From positions 4,650,001-4,714,000 of the forward strand of contig NZ_CP028158.1 in NCBI RefSeq assembly GCF_003030345.1: DNA of 64,000 nt, in the 5' to 3' direction. Positions 43,596-53,300 of this stretch are shown here, in pieces. The notes beneath the pieces were generated by a model. The model was not told the origin of the DNA. It saw only the letters and a program-made list of their open reading frames with translations, and did not search any database. Within the stretch, counting starts at the first letter, position 1; each line of letters opens with the position of its first letter. Source of the DNA: Plantactinospora sp. BC1 (GTDB lineage Bacteria; Actinomycetota; Actinomycetes; Mycobacteriales; Micromonosporaceae). Made by a program: the position numbers and the translations under genes.

Positions 43596-44261
43596 ATGGA
43601 CGTAGCGGTGTCGAGCCGCCTCGCGCGCTGGCGGGGCGGCCGGCTGCTGCACCCGCGCGGGCTCTCCTTCACCGGCGAGGTCGAGCTGTGGGGGCCGCTC
43701 GCCGACGGCCTGGCCGGCGGCTCCGGCCGGTACCCGGGGACCGTGCGGCTCTCCCGGGGCACCCCGACCCCGCAGGGCTGGCCCGACCTGCTCGGGCTCG
43801 GCGTCCGGCTGCACACCCCCGACGGCCCCTTCGACCTGCTGCTCTCCGGCAGCAGCCGACCGCCGCTGCTCCGGCACCTGCCGCTGCCGCACCGCGACTT
43901 CGCCGGGCCGTACGGGAGCCTGCTGGCGTACCGGTTCGGCGGTCGCCGGGCCTACCTGCTGGCCCGGGCCGACCGTCCGCTGGGATCGTCCCTCGACGAG
44001 GTGGCCGAGGTCGCCGCCCGTGGCGAGGCCCGGCTCGAGCTGCTGGCGGCCGGCTGGGGCGGCCCGTGGCGCGCCTTCGGCCGGATCGTCCTCGGTACCC
44101 GACTGCCCGAGGAGGTCGACGCGGCGCTCGCCTTCGACCCGGACGGTCGGCGCGGCTCGGAGCTGCGGCCGAGGGGTCTGCTCCAGTGGACGCGGGTGCT
44201 CAGCTACTCGTTCTCGCAGCGCGGCCGGGGTGCCGCGGAGGACCAGACCCGGCTGCCCTGA
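43596..44261 (+). CDS. uncharacterised protein with distant catalase-core resemblance
   Basis: The protein has 221 residues from the ATG at 43596; an in-frame GTG at 43530 next to GGAGG would add 22 residues. The order [54 protein letters not shown] and [18 protein letters not shown] resembles the barrel of haem catalases (small head, substrate-channel strand, GxAVxFxT-like segment). The catalytic His and the haem Tyr are not obvious, and the protein is far shorter than catalase. No function is proposed. There is no signal peptide. Confidence 0.72.
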   Translation: MDVAVSSRLARWRGGRLLHPRGLSFTGEVELWGPLADGLAGGSGRYPGTVRLSRGTPTPQGWPDLLGLGVRLHTPDGPFDLLLSGSSRPPLLRHLPLPHRDFAGPYGSLLAYRFGGRRAYLLARADRPLGSSLDEVAEVAARGEARLELLAAGWGGPWRAFGRIVLGTRLPEEVDAALAFDPDGRRGSELRPRGLLQWTRVLSYSFSQRGRGAAEDQTRLP

Positions 44262-44367
44262 CGAGGTCCGAGGTTCCGCCGGGCGCGGTCGCGCCGGGTC
44301 GACTCCGACTCTGCTGTTCCGATGTTCCGCCGGCCAGGGCCGGGGGTCGACGCGTGGGCATGCGTTC

Positions 44368-44395
44368 GATATCCTCGTGATATCACCTCGCTATC
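44368..44395. promoter_or_regulatory. phased TATC repeats upstream of the SPFH gene
   Basis: Three copies start exactly 11 bases apart: GATATC at 44368, GATATC at 44379 and GCTATC at 44390. They end one base before the AAGGAG ribosome site of the SPFH gene. Spacing of one helical turn puts all copies on one DNA face, as expected for cooperative binding of a small dimer such as a ribbon-helix-helix protein; one is encoded two genes on. GATATC is itself palindromic. Confidence 0.55.
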
Positions 44396-44406
44396 AAGGA
44401 GATGTC

Positions 44407-45273
44407 ATGGAACGAGCTGCCTTCCGGATCTCCGGGTTCATCCCCACCGCGGTCATGCTGGTCCTGGCCGCCGTCGGGATCGCCAGCATCGCGTCGGTGC
44501 TCGGCGAACCGGGTGTCGACCTGCGGATCACGGTGGTCACCGTCGGCTACGCCGTACTGGCCGCGCTGGTGGCCACCGGATACACCGTGGTCAACCCGAA
44601 CGAGGCCCAGGTGGTGCAGTTCTTCGGCCGCTACGTGGGCACCATCCGGCAGGCGGGCCTGCACTGGACCTGGCCGCTCACCGCACGGCAGAAGGTCACC
44701 CTGCGGGTACGCAACTTCGAGACCGCCCGACTGAAGGTCTCCGACGCCGACGGCAACCCGGTGGAGATCGCCGCCGTCGTCGTGTGGCAGGTGGTCGACT
44801 CCGCCCGGGCCGCCTTCGCGGTCGACGACCACGTCGAGTACGTCGCCGTGCAGTCCGAGGCGGCCGTCCGGCACCTCGCCACCAGCTACCCGTACGAGGC
44901 GCACGACTCGGGTCGGGCGAGCCTGCGGGACAGCGCCGTGGTCAGCGACGAGTTGACCTCCGAGCTGCGCGAACGGGTCGAGCTGGCCGGCGTGGAGGTG
45001 CTGGAGTCCCGGATCACCCACCTGGCGTACGCCCCGGAGATCGCCCAGGCGATGCTGGCCCGCCAGCAGGCGAGTGCGATCGTGGGTGCCCGGTTCAAGA
45101 TCGTCGAAGGGGCCGTCGGCATGGTCTCCAACGCGCTGGAACGGCTGCGCGAGGAGCACGTGGTCGAGCTGGACGAGGAACGGAAGGCGCAGATGGTGGC
45201 GAACCTGCTCGTCGTGCTCTGCGGTGACCGGGCCGCCCAGCCGGTGGTGAACACCGGTTCCCTCTACAGCTAG
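44407..45273 (+). CDS. SPFH/band-7 (prohibitin-like) membrane protein
   Basis: The 288-residue protein starts at the ATG of [16 protein letters not shown] after AAGGAG. Two hydrophobic spans lie at about 12-32 and 40-62. The SPFH domain follows: [31 protein letters not shown], then [33 protein letters not shown], and a helical C-terminal region with [31 protein letters not shown] proteins form ring or cage scaffolds on membranes and often control proteases or lipid domains. The next gene, a ribbon-helix-helix protein, starts 13 bases later, and this pair is probably co-transcribed. Confidence 0.93.
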   Translation: MERAAFRISGFIPTAVMLVLAAVGIASIASVLGEPGVDLRITVVTVGYAVLAALVATGYTVVNPNEAQVVQFFGRYVGTIRQAGLHWTWPLTARQKVTLRVRNFETARLKVSDADGNPVEIAAVVVWQVVDSARAAFAVDDHVEYVAVQSEAAVRHLATSYPYEAHDSGRASLRDSAVVSDELTSELRERVELAGVEVLESRITHLAYAPEIAQAMLARQQASAIVGARFKIVEGAVGMVSNALERLREEHVVELDEERKAQMVANLLVVLCGDRAAQPVVNTGSLYS

Positions 45274-45285
45274 GTTCCCGCTCCC

Positions 45286-45513
45286 ATGGCGGAACGCAAG
45301 AAACTCCTGCTCCGGCTCGACCCGCAGGTCTACGAGGCGGTCGCTCGGTGGGCCGCGGACGACATCCGCAGCGTCAACGCCCAGATCGAGTACGCCCTCC
45401 GGCTGGCCCTGCGTTCGGCCGGCCGGGCGGGCAGACCGACCCGGGGCGCCGATCCGGCGGATGCCGACCCGGCTGGCTCACCGGCGGAGCCGGACGACTC
45501 CGAGTCGGCGTGA
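45286..45513 (+). CDS. ribbon-helix-helix (Arc-type) DNA-binding protein
   Basis: The 75-residue protein has one beta-strand and two helices in KKLLLRLDPQVYEAVARWAADD followed by IRSVNAQIEYALRLAL, the Arc/MetJ/HicB-antitoxin pattern (strand LLLRLD, helix DPQVYEAVARWA, helix SVNAQIEYALRLA). The tail (45-75) is Asp/Pro/Ala-rich and probably disordered. It is the last gene of the SPFH pair; no toxin-like gene sits next to it. Autoregulation through the 11-base-phased repeats at 44368-44395 is an inference. Confidence 0.85.
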   Translation: MAERKKLLLRLDPQVYEAVARWAADDIRSVNAQIEYALRLALRSAGRAGRPTRGADPADADPAGSPAEPDDSESA

Positions 45514-45604
45514 CCGACCCGGCCGGGCACCGGGAAGGGTCGGTGACGTCCCAGGGCCCGGACGCCGGCCCCGGCACCGCGGCCTGGCCGCCTAGCATGA
45601 GCCG

Positions 45605-46552
45605 ATGCGGCCGACCTTCGTTTCCGAACCGGTCCGGGTCCGGGTGCCGGCGACCAGCGCCAACCTCGGTCCGGGCTTCGACGCGCTCGGTCTGGCGCTG
45701 GCGCTCTACGACGACGTCAGCGCCCGGACGACGGCGGGCGGCTGTCGGGTCGAGGTGACCGGGCAGGGGGCCGGAGAGCTGCCGACCGGCGACGACCATC
45801 TGGTCGTCCGGGCCATGCGGGCCGGTTTCGACGCACTCGGGGGTCAACCGCCGGGGCTGGCCGTGGAGTGCGTCAACCGGATCCCGCAGGCGCGCGGCCT
45901 GGGCTCATCGTCCGCGGCGATCGTCGCCGGGATCCAACTGGCCAGGGCGCTGGTCGAGGACGGCATGCGGCGGCTCGACGACGCGGCGGCACTGCGGCTG
46001 GCGGCGGAGCTGGAGGGACATCCGGACAATGTCGCGCCGTGCCTGCTCGGCGGGTTCACCATCGCCTGGACCGAGTCGGGCGGTCCGGCCCGCGCGGTCC
46101 GGTTGCCGGTGGCGCCGCAGGTCCGGGCCACGGTCTTCGTACCCGAGGAGCGCGGGCTGACCGCGACCGCCCGCGCGGCGCTGCCGGCGACGGTGCCGCA
46201 CGTCGACGCGGCCCGCAACGCCGGCCGGGCCGCGCTGCTGGTGCACGCCCTGACCACCGATCCGGCGCTGCTCTTCGAGGCGACCGAGGACCGGCTGCAC
46301 CAGCACTACCGGGCGGCCGGAATGCCGGGCACCGCCGCCCGGTTGGCGCAGTTGCGTGCGGCTGGTGTGCCGGCTGTGGTCAGTGGGGCGGGGCCGTCGA
46401 TTCTCGTGCTGAGCAGCGGCGAGGAGAAATTCGAGGCGGGAATGGGTTGGACCGCGCAAAGGTTGCCCATAGACGTAGCCGGCGCCCGGGTCGATGGGGG
46501 TAGACTGGGACACGCCGAGCGGGGCCCTGTTGCCGCAGGTCGGAAGAGTTGA
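45605..46552 (+). CDS. thrB: homoserine kinase
   Basis: This GHMP-family kinase phosphorylates homoserine for ThrC. The 315 residues include the N-terminal VRVRVPATSANLGPGFDALGLALALYD, the phosphate loop PQARGLGSSSAAIVAGIQLA (GLGSSSA) and the C-terminal GAGPSILVLS. Start is the ATG of MRPTFVSEPVRVRVP. It is 7 kb from thrC because of the inserted efflux, catalase-like and SPFH genes. rho follows after a 298-base leader. Confidence 0.96.
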   Translation: MRPTFVSEPVRVRVPATSANLGPGFDALGLALALYDDVSARTTAGGCRVEVTGQGAGELPTGDDHLVVRAMRAGFDALGGQPPGLAVECVNRIPQARGLGSSSAAIVAGIQLARALVEDGMRRLDDAAALRLAAELEGHPDNVAPCLLGGFTIAWTESGGPARAVRLPVAPQVRATVFVPEERGLTATARAALPATVPHVDAARNAGRAALLVHALTTDPALLFEATEDRLHQHYRAAGMPGTAARLAQLRAAGVPAVVSGAGPSILVLSSGEEKFEAGMGWTAQRLPIDVAGARVDGGRLGHAERGPVAAGRKS

Positions 46553-46850
46553 TTACGCTCTAGACTTAGCACAGCCGCGAAGCAATGCGACTCCTGCGGG
46601 TCGGTGCACCCCCGAAGCTCTCGGCGGTCAGCCCGTCTCACCCCTGCCTAGGTCTACGCCGCACCGCAGTTTCCACAGGTCGCCGCAGGCGGCGAGACCT
46701 GCCCACCGATGTTGGTGGGTCGGGAAACCAACCGGCTGCTGTGTTACAGACTCCCGTGACGCGTCAAGCGAGACGGGTGTACCGAGGCCGCCCGGCCAGC
46801 CAGCACTTCGGGCCACGGGCAGCCCCGGCCTTATCGAGGGAAGGAATCCA
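46553..46850 (+). promoter_or_regulatory. leader of rho with possible promoter and hairpins
   Basis: This 298-base stretch without a gene begins with an AT-richer patch (GATTACGCTCTAGACTTAGCA) containing a possible -10 box TAGACT at 46561; no convincing -35 is seen. Two hairpins follow: CAGGT...ACCTG with inner GCCG/CGGC (46676-46701) and GTTGGT...ACCAAC (46711-46732). GGGAAGGA precedes the TTG start. Long, structured rho leaders are known to allow autoregulation by Rho itself in some bacteria; here that is inference. Confidence 0.45.
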
Positions 46851-48845
46851 TTGAGCGACACCACCGACGTGACGTCGGATGTTTCCAACGTCGCTGGCGA
46901 AGCCACCACCGGCGCCACCCGTCGTCGGCGGACCGGCACCGGGCTGTCGGCGATGCTGCTGCCAGAGTTGCAGAGCCTGGCCGCGTCGCTCGGCATCTCC
47001 GGTACGGCCCGGATGCGCAAGGGCGAGCTGATCGCCGCCATCTCGGAACGGCAGGCTGGTGCCACCAACAGCACGGGCGGCGGCGCGCCGCGCCCGCGTG
47101 CCGAGGTGTCGGCCGCTGCCGCGCCGGCTCGCGAAGAGGTCCGGGCCGAGGTGCGGGACAGCGCCGACCGGCCGGACGGTGAGCGTCGGGCCGCCGAGCA
47201 GGTGCCCGCCGCCGCTGGCGGCGAGGGTCGGACCCGGACGTCCCGCCGGTCCAGCCGGACCGCTGCCGCCACCGCCGAGGTGGAGACCGCGGCGCCGACG
47301 GAGCGCAACGAGCGGAACGAGCGTCCGGAGCGGGCCGAGCGCGGTGACCGCGCGGAGCGGGCCGAGCGCGGTGACCGCGCGGAGCGGACCGACGGTGCCG
47401 AGCGGACCGACGGTGGCGAGCGCGGCGACCGCGCGGACCGGGGCGAGTCGCGCAACGGCCGGGACCGCAACGAGCGGGGTGACCGGGGCGAGCGTGGCGA
47501 GTCGCGCAACGACCGTGGACAGCGCTCGGCGGACCGGGACCGTTCGACGGACCGGGACAGGGATCGGGACCGGGACAGCGACGGCGACGACGACGGCGAG
47601 GGCGGCGGCCGGCGCAGCCGGCGGAGCCGCTTCCGTGACCGGCGTCGGGGCCGGGGCGAGCGGGCGGAGAACGGCGAGAGCGGCGGCGGCCGGGAGCCTC
47701 AGGTCAACGAGGACGACGTCCTCGTACCGGTGGCCGGCATCATCGACGTGCTCGACAACTACGCCTTCGTCCGGACCACCGGCTACCTCTCCGGCCCGAA
47801 CGACGTCTACGTGTCGATGTCCCAGGTCAAGAAGTACGGCCTGCGCCGCGGTGACGCGGTCACCGGTGCGGTACGCGCGGCCCGGGACGGCGAGCAGCGG
47901 CGGGACAAGTACAACCCGCTGGTCCGGCTCGACACCATCAACGGGATGGACCCGGACGAGGCGAAGCGGCGTCCCGAGTTCTACAAGTTGACCCCGCTCT
48001 ACCCGCAGGAGCGGCTCCGGTTGGAGACCGAGCCGCACATCCTGACCACCCGGGTCATCGACCTGGTGACGCCGATCGGCAAGGGTCAGCGGGCGCTCAT
48101 CATGTCGCCGCCGAAGGCCGGTAAGACCATGGTGTTGCAGGCGATCGCCAACGCGATCACCCACAACAACCCCGAGTGCCACCTGATGGTCGTGCTCGTC
48201 GACGAGCGGCCCGAAGAGGTCACCGACATGCAGCGCTCGGTCAAGGGCGAGGTTGTCGCGGCCACCTTCGACCGTCCGCCGCAGGACCACACCACGGTCG
48301 CCGAGCTGGCGATCGAGCGGGCCAAGCGCCTGGTCGAGCTGGGCCACGACGTGGTCGTACTGCTCGACTCGGTGACCCGGCTCGGCCGGTCGTACAACCT
48401 GGCGGCGCCGGCCAGTGGTCGGATCATGTCCGGCGGTATCGACTCCACCGCGCTCTACCCGCCGAAGCGGTTCCTGGGCGCGGCGCGGAACATCGAGAAC
48501 GGCGGCTCGCTGACCATCCTCGCCACCGCGCTGGTGGAGACCGGGTCCGTGATGGACACGGTCATCTTCGAGGAGTTCAAGGGCACCGGCAACGCGGAGC
48601 TGAAGCTGGACCGGAAGATCGCCGACAAGCGGGTCTTCCCGGCCATCGACATCCACACCTCCGGCACCCGTAAGGAGGAGATCCTGCTGGCCCCGGAGGA
48701 GTTGGCCATCACGCACAAGCTGCGCAAGGTGCTGCACTCGCTCGACTCGCAGGCCGCGCTGGACCTCCTGCTGGACCGGCTCAAGCAGTCCCGGACCAAC
48801 ATCGAGTTCCTGATGCAGATCGCGAAGTCGACGCCGGGGGAGTAA
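46851..48845 (+). CDS. rho: transcription termination factor Rho
   Basis: Rho is the hexameric RNA-dependent ATPase that terminates transcription. The 664-residue protein starts at the TTG of LSDTTDVTSDVSNVAG, after GGGAAGGA. It has the Rho_N helical domain (about 22-62, LLPELQSLAASLGISGTARMRKGEL), then a 200-residue disordered insert dominated by Arg, Asp, Glu and Gly (about 70-285), then the cold-shock RNA-binding domain (GIIDVLDNYAFVRTTGYL) and the RecA-like ATPase. The P-loop is SPPKAGKT with K425, and the Q-loop region VVLLDSVTRLGRSYN. Such inserts are typical of high-GC actinobacteria. Confidence 0.98.
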   Translation: MSDTTDVTSDVSNVAGEATTGATRRRRTGTGLSAMLLPELQSLAASLGISGTARMRKGELIAAISERQAGATNSTGGGAPRPRAEVSAAAAPAREEVRAEVRDSADRPDGERRAAEQVPAAAGGEGRTRTSRRSSRTAAATAEVETAAPTERNERNERPERAERGDRAERAERGDRAERTDGAERTDGGERGDRADRGESRNGRDRNERGDRGERGESRNDRGQRSADRDRSTDRDRDRDRDSDGDDDGEGGGRRSRRSRFRDRRRGRGERAENGESGGGREPQVNEDDVLVPVAGIIDVLDNYAFVRTTGYLSGPNDVYVSMSQVKKYGLRRGDAVTGAVRAARDGEQRRDKYNPLVRLDTINGMDPDEAKRRPEFYKLTPLYPQERLRLETEPHILTTRVIDLVTPIGKGQRALIMSPPKAGKTMVLQAIANAITHNNPECHLMVVLVDERPEEVTDMQRSVKGEVVAATFDRPPQDHTTVAELAIERAKRLVELGHDVVVLLDSVTRLGRSYNLAAPASGRIMSGGIDSTALYPPKRFLGAARNIENGGSLTILATALVETGSVMDTVIFEEFKGTGNAELKLDRKIADKRVFPAIDIHTSGTRKEEILLAPEELAITHKLRKVLHSLDSQAALDLLLDRLKQSRTNIEFLMQIAKSTPGE

Positions 48846-48874
48846 CACCCGGCGAGATCCTCAAGGGCACGTTG

Positions 48875-48906
48875 GTGGGGCCCGGCCGAGTTCGGCCGGG
48901 CCCCAC
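48875..48906. terminator. terminator hairpin after rho
   Basis: A perfect 15-bp inverted repeat, arms GTGGGGCCCGGCCGA and its complement, is separated by GT. It sits 30 bases after the rho stop and just before the 3' end of the convergent oxidoreductase gene, so it can serve both. There is no T-tract. Confidence 0.75.
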
Positions 48907-48925
48907 TGTGCGTTTCCGGGCCGGT

Positions 48926-49810
48926 TCAGCGGAGCAGCAGGTCGATCACGCCCGTGTCGCTCTCCGCGCCGTGCCCGTCGGCGAGTCGGCGGGCCATCAG
49001 GTCCAGGTACGGCGTCAGCAGTTCCGTGCCGACCCCCTGCTCCCGGGCCGTGTTCAGCAGCGTCTCGTTCGCGGCCACCATCATCGCGAGGTTCGACCCG
49101 GTACCGGTGACGTAGTCGCCGCTGGCCAGTTGTGCCGCGGTCAGGCGCACGAACGGGGCCATCCCGGTGAGCCAGCCCTCCAGCAGCGGGGCGAAGTCCC
49201 TCGGCGGGATCTCCTCCCGGCGGATCAGCGCGAAGGCGTGCGCGACCCCGGCGAACATCCCGGTCATCGCGCTGAGCAGTGCCACGTCGTGCAGCGCGGC
49301 GAAGCCGGGATCCGCGCCGACGTACCGGGTGCCGGCCGGTACGGCCAGTACGTCCCGGTGGGTCTCGAAGAGGTCGGTGGAGCCGCTGTAGAAGACGTAG
49401 CCACCGGACCCCTCGACGCCGATCATCGGGGGTACCGCCATGATCCCGCCGTCGACGAACCGGGCGCCGCGCCGCTGCGCCCAGTCGGCGAGGGCGCGGG
49501 CCTGGCCGGGTGTGCTGGTGCTGAGGTTGACCAGGTCGCGGCCGGTCAGGTCGGTGTCGGCCAGGGTCTGCCGGACCGAGGCGTCGTCGAGCAGGCAGGC
49601 CACCACGAGTCGGTTCGCGGCCACCGCCTCGGCGGCGGTGCGGGCGACGGTGGCGCCCTCGGCGCCGAGCGGTTCGGCTCGGGCGGCGGTGCGGTTCCAG
49701 ACGGTCAGCGGGTGTCCGGCGGCGAGCCAGGCGCGGGCGAGTGCGGTACCCATGGCACCGAGCCCGAGCAGGGTCAGTGGGGTCTGCACGGCGGCGGTGT
49801 TCTCTTCCAT
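48926..49810 (-). CDS. imine-reductase-like NAD(P)-dependent oxidoreductase
   Basis: The 294-residue protein belongs to the 6-phosphogluconate/beta-hydroxyacid dehydrogenase superfamily. The Rossmann motif is LGLGAMGTALARAW (G16, G18, G21) and NRTAARAEPL follows the second strand, suggesting NADPH. In the inter-domain helix HDVALLSAMTGMFAG, D175 is at the place of the catalytic Asp of imine reductases (others of the superfamily have Lys). This supports reduction of a cyclic imine, with unknown natural substrate. It is divergent from an HxlR regulator, 95 bases apart. Confidence 0.85.
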   Translation of the reverse strand: MEENTAAVQTPLTLLGLGAMGTALARAWLAAGHPLTVWNRTAARAEPLGAEGATVARTAAEAVAANRLVVACLLDDASVRQTLADTDLTGRDLVNLSTSTPGQARALADWAQRRGARFVDGGIMAVPPMIGVEGSGGYVFYSGSTDLFETHRDVLAVPAGTRYVGADPGFAALHDVALLSAMTGMFAGVAHAFALIRREEIPPRDFAPLLEGWLTGMAPFVRLTAAQLASGDYVTGTGSNLAMMVAANETLLNTAREQGVGTELLTPYLDLMARRLADGHGAESDTGVIDLLLR

Positions 49811-49905
49811 GCTCGTAGACTTGCCGCCGCCCGCGGACCGCTCAAGTACGCACAGCGAAGTGGGTGGTTACCCCGGGGTTAGTGAGCTGTTGGGAGGGGG
49901 TGGCG

Positions 49906-50265
49906 ATGCCGACGGTACGGCGACCGGGAGCGCCCGGGGCGTACGTCTGCGGGATCGACGCGGCGATGGCCGTGGTCGGCGGCAAGTGGAAGGTGCTGAT
50001 CCTCTGGGCCCTCGGCGAGCAGGTGTGCCGCTTCGGTGAGCTGCGCCGGCTGGTGCCGGGGGTGACCGAGAAGGTGCTCGCCTCGCACCTGCGGGAGCTG
50101 GAGGCGGACGGCATCGTGCACCGCGAGGTGTACGAGGAGGTGCCGCCCCGGGTGGAATATTCGCTGACCCCGCTCGGCGTCTCGCTGAACGCGGCGCTGG
50201 AACCGCTCGGCGCCTGGGGCCGGGAGCACGTCCTCGGCGCCGGATATCCCGCCGACCGCGGTTGA
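49906..50265 (+). CDS. HxlR-family transcriptional regulator
   Basis: The 119-residue winged-helix protein shows the HxlR signature: an N-terminal cysteine in YVCGIDAAMAVVGGKWKVLILWAL, the recognition helix region RFGELRRLVPGVTEKVLASHLRELEADGIVHREVY, and the wing VPPRVEYSLTPLG. The ATG follows GGGAGGGGG. The conserved Cys can sense electrophiles in relatives. Being divergent from the imine-reductase-like gene, it most likely controls that gene. Confidence 0.92.
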   Translation: MPTVRRPGAPGAYVCGIDAAMAVVGGKWKVLILWALGEQVCRFGELRRLVPGVTEKVLASHLRELEADGIVHREVYEEVPPRVEYSLTPLGVSLNAALEPLGAWGREHVLGAGYPADRG

Positions 50266-50333
50266 TGGAATTTTCCTTCGGTTCAACCGGCAACTATTGA
50301 AACTTCTATACGTCGTCGGGTTGACTACCGGGC

Positions 50334-53300
50334 ATGGTGACCCGCCGCCGATCCGCCCGCCTCGCCGGGCTGCTGCTCCTGGTGCCGTCCCTCACCCTCG
50401 CCGGGCCGGTCCCGGCGTACGCCGAACCGGTGTCCGCGCCGTCCCGGCCGGTACCGGCCGTCGGCACCGCACCGGAGGAGGCCCCGGCCGCCTCGTCGTA
50501 TCCGGCGCCGTCGTCCGCGCCGGTCCCGGCCGCCGCCACCGACGGGATCGTCACCGACACCCGGACCCGGCCGGTCGCCCCCGGCCTCGACCTGACCTCA
50601 TTCGACCGGTACGACGCCAACGGCTGGCTCCGGGCCGACGCGCTCACCGCCGACCTGGCCGGCGGGGTCGGCGTCGACTACGTCAACTCCGGCGAGGTCA
50701 CCAGGGCCGAACCGCTGCGCCGGGCGGTCGACCGGGCCGGTGCGGTGGCCGCGGTCAACGGCGACTTCTTCGACATCAACAACTCCGGCGCGGCCCAGGG
50801 CATCGGCATCCGGGCCGGTGAGCTGGTCCAGTCGCCGGTCGCCGGGCACCACGAGGCGGTCGGGGTGACCGCCGAGGGCGTGGGTCGGGTGGTCCAGGTG
50901 CACTTCGACGGCACCGCCACGCTGCCGGCCGGAGCGGTGACGCTGACCCAGTTCAACAACATGGTCGCGGCCGGCGGCATCGGCGTCTTCACCCCGCTCT
51001 GGGGCTCGTACCCCCGGACCCGGGCCGTCGAGGGCGCCACCCGGGTCAGCGAGGTCACCCTGGTCGGCGGCCGGGTCGCGACCGTCACCCCCGCCGCCGG
51101 CAGCGGCCCGATCCCGGCCGGCACGACGGTACTGCTCGGCCGGGAGGCCGGCGCCGACGCGCTCGCCGCGCTCCGTCCCGGCGACCCGGTCGACCTCCGG
51201 TACGCGCCGAAGCCCTCCGACGGCAGCACGCTGCGCACCGCGATCGGCGGCAACCGGGTACTGGTCCGGGACGGGGTGCCGCAGGAGATCGGCGACGTGA
51301 ACCCCGAACCCCGGACCGCGGTCGGGTTCTCCGCCGACGGCCGGAAGATGTTCCTGCTCACAGTGGACGGACGGCAGGCGGACAGCCGGGGCGTGACCCT
51401 GACCGAACTGGGCCGGATGATGGCCGAACTCGGCGCGCACGACGCGCTCAACCTCGACGGCGGAGGCTCGTCGACGCTGCTCGCCCGGGAGCCCGGCCAG
51501 CCGGCTGTCCGGGTCGAGAACAGCCCGTCGGACGGCTCCGAGCGGCCGGTGCCGAACGGGCTGGCGCTGTACGCGCCGCAGGGGAGCGGGCGGCTCCGGG
51601 CGTACTGGGTGAAGACCCTGCTCGACCCGGTGGCGGCGCCGGGCGTCGGGCCGGTGCGCGGCGGACGCCCGGACCGGGTCTTTCCCGGGCTGACCCGGCG
51701 GCTCGCGGCGGCCGGCTACGACGAGACCTACGGCCCGGCGGCCGGCGCGCCGGGCTGGCGGGCCGAACCGTCGTCCCGGGGCACGGTCGACTCCGCCGGA
51801 GTCTTCCGGGCCCGCCGGTCCGGTGAGGTGACCGTGACCGCGTCCCGGGGCCGGGCGAAGGGTGCACTGCCGCTGACCGTGCTCGGCCCGCTGGCCCGGA
51901 TCGACGGCACGGTGGACCGGGTCGGGCTGGCCGGCGCGGGCGGCACCGGGTCGTTCGGCGTGGTCGGCTACGACGCCGAGGGGAACACCGCGCCGATCGA
52001 CGCGGCCGACCTGCGCCTGGACTACGACCGGGAGCTGCTGGAGGTCACCCCGGCCGCCGACGGCACCCTCGCGGTGAAGGCCAGAGTGGACAGTGGTGCC
52101 GGGCTGGTGACGGTACGGGTCGGCGCGGCCAGCACCGTGCTGCCGGTGACGGTCGGGCTCACCGACGTACCGGTGGCGATGTTCGACGACGCGGCGAGCT
52201 GGCGGTTCAGCGCCGCCCGGGCCACCGGCTCGGCGACCCCGGTGCCGGGCCGCACCGGCACCGGCCTGAAGCTGGCGTACGACTTCGGCCAGTCCACCGG
52301 CACCCGCGCCGCGTACGCCGACCCGCCCGCGTACATCCCGGTGGCCGGGCAGCCGCAGTCGTTCGGGATGTGGATCCACGCCAACGGGAACGGCGAGTGG
52401 CCCAGCCTGCACCTGCACGACGCGCTCGACCAGCAGCACGTACTGCGCGGCCCCTACCTGGACTGGACCGGCTGGCGGTACGTCGAACTCGCCGTACCGG
52501 CCGGAGTGGTCTATCCGGTGCGGATCCGCCGGTTCTACGTCGCCGAGACCGACGCGGCGGCGGCGTACACCGGGGAGGTGGTGATCGACGACATCGTCGC
52601 CCGGGTACCCGCCGAGGTGGAGGTGCCGGCCGAGCCGCTCCGTACCGACCGGGTGGTGCTGACCGACGGCACCGTCGACCGGGCGCCCTGGCGCTTCGCC
52701 GTCCTCTCCGACGCGCAGTTCGTGGCGGCGAACCCGGACAGCGACCTGGTCGCCCAGGCCCGCCGTACGCTCCGCGAGGTGAAGGCCGCCCGGCCGGACT
52801 TCCTGGTGATCAACGGGGACTTCGTGGACACCGCCTATCCGGAGGACTTCGCGCTGGCCAAACGGATCCTGGACGAGGAGTTGGGCGGTACGCTGCCGTA
52901 CCACTACGTGCCGGGGAACCACGAGATCATGGGTGCCCCGATCACGAACTTCCGGTCGGTCTTCGGCGAGACGTACCGGGTCTTCGACCACAGCCCGCGC
53001 CGGGGCGGCACCCGGACCCGGTTCGTCACCCTGGACACCTCCACCGGCAGCCTGCGCGGCGGCGGCTTCGGGCAGGTACTCGCGCTGCGTACCGCCCTGG
53101 ACGGTGCGGCCCGGGACCCGGCCGTCGGCTCGGTGGTGCTGGTGGAGCACCACGCGCCCCGGGACCCGACACCGGCCAGGGCGAGCCAGCTCGGCGACCG
53201 CAAGGAGGCGGCACTGCTGGAGCGGTGGCTCGCCGAGTTCCAGCGCGAGACCGGCAAGGGCGCACTCTTCGTCGGCGCGCACGTCGGCAGCTTCTCCGCC

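Noticed and set aside
45286-45513. Type II toxin-antitoxin pair
   Set aside because: The RHH protein is antitoxin-like, but the partner gene encodes an SPFH membrane protein, not a known toxin fold, and no other small gene is adjacent.
47290-47600. Repetitive DNA in the rho gene looking like a repeat array
   Set aside because: The repeats are codons of the Arg/Asp/Glu/Gly-rich insert and remain in frame; not a CRISPR or mobile repeat.
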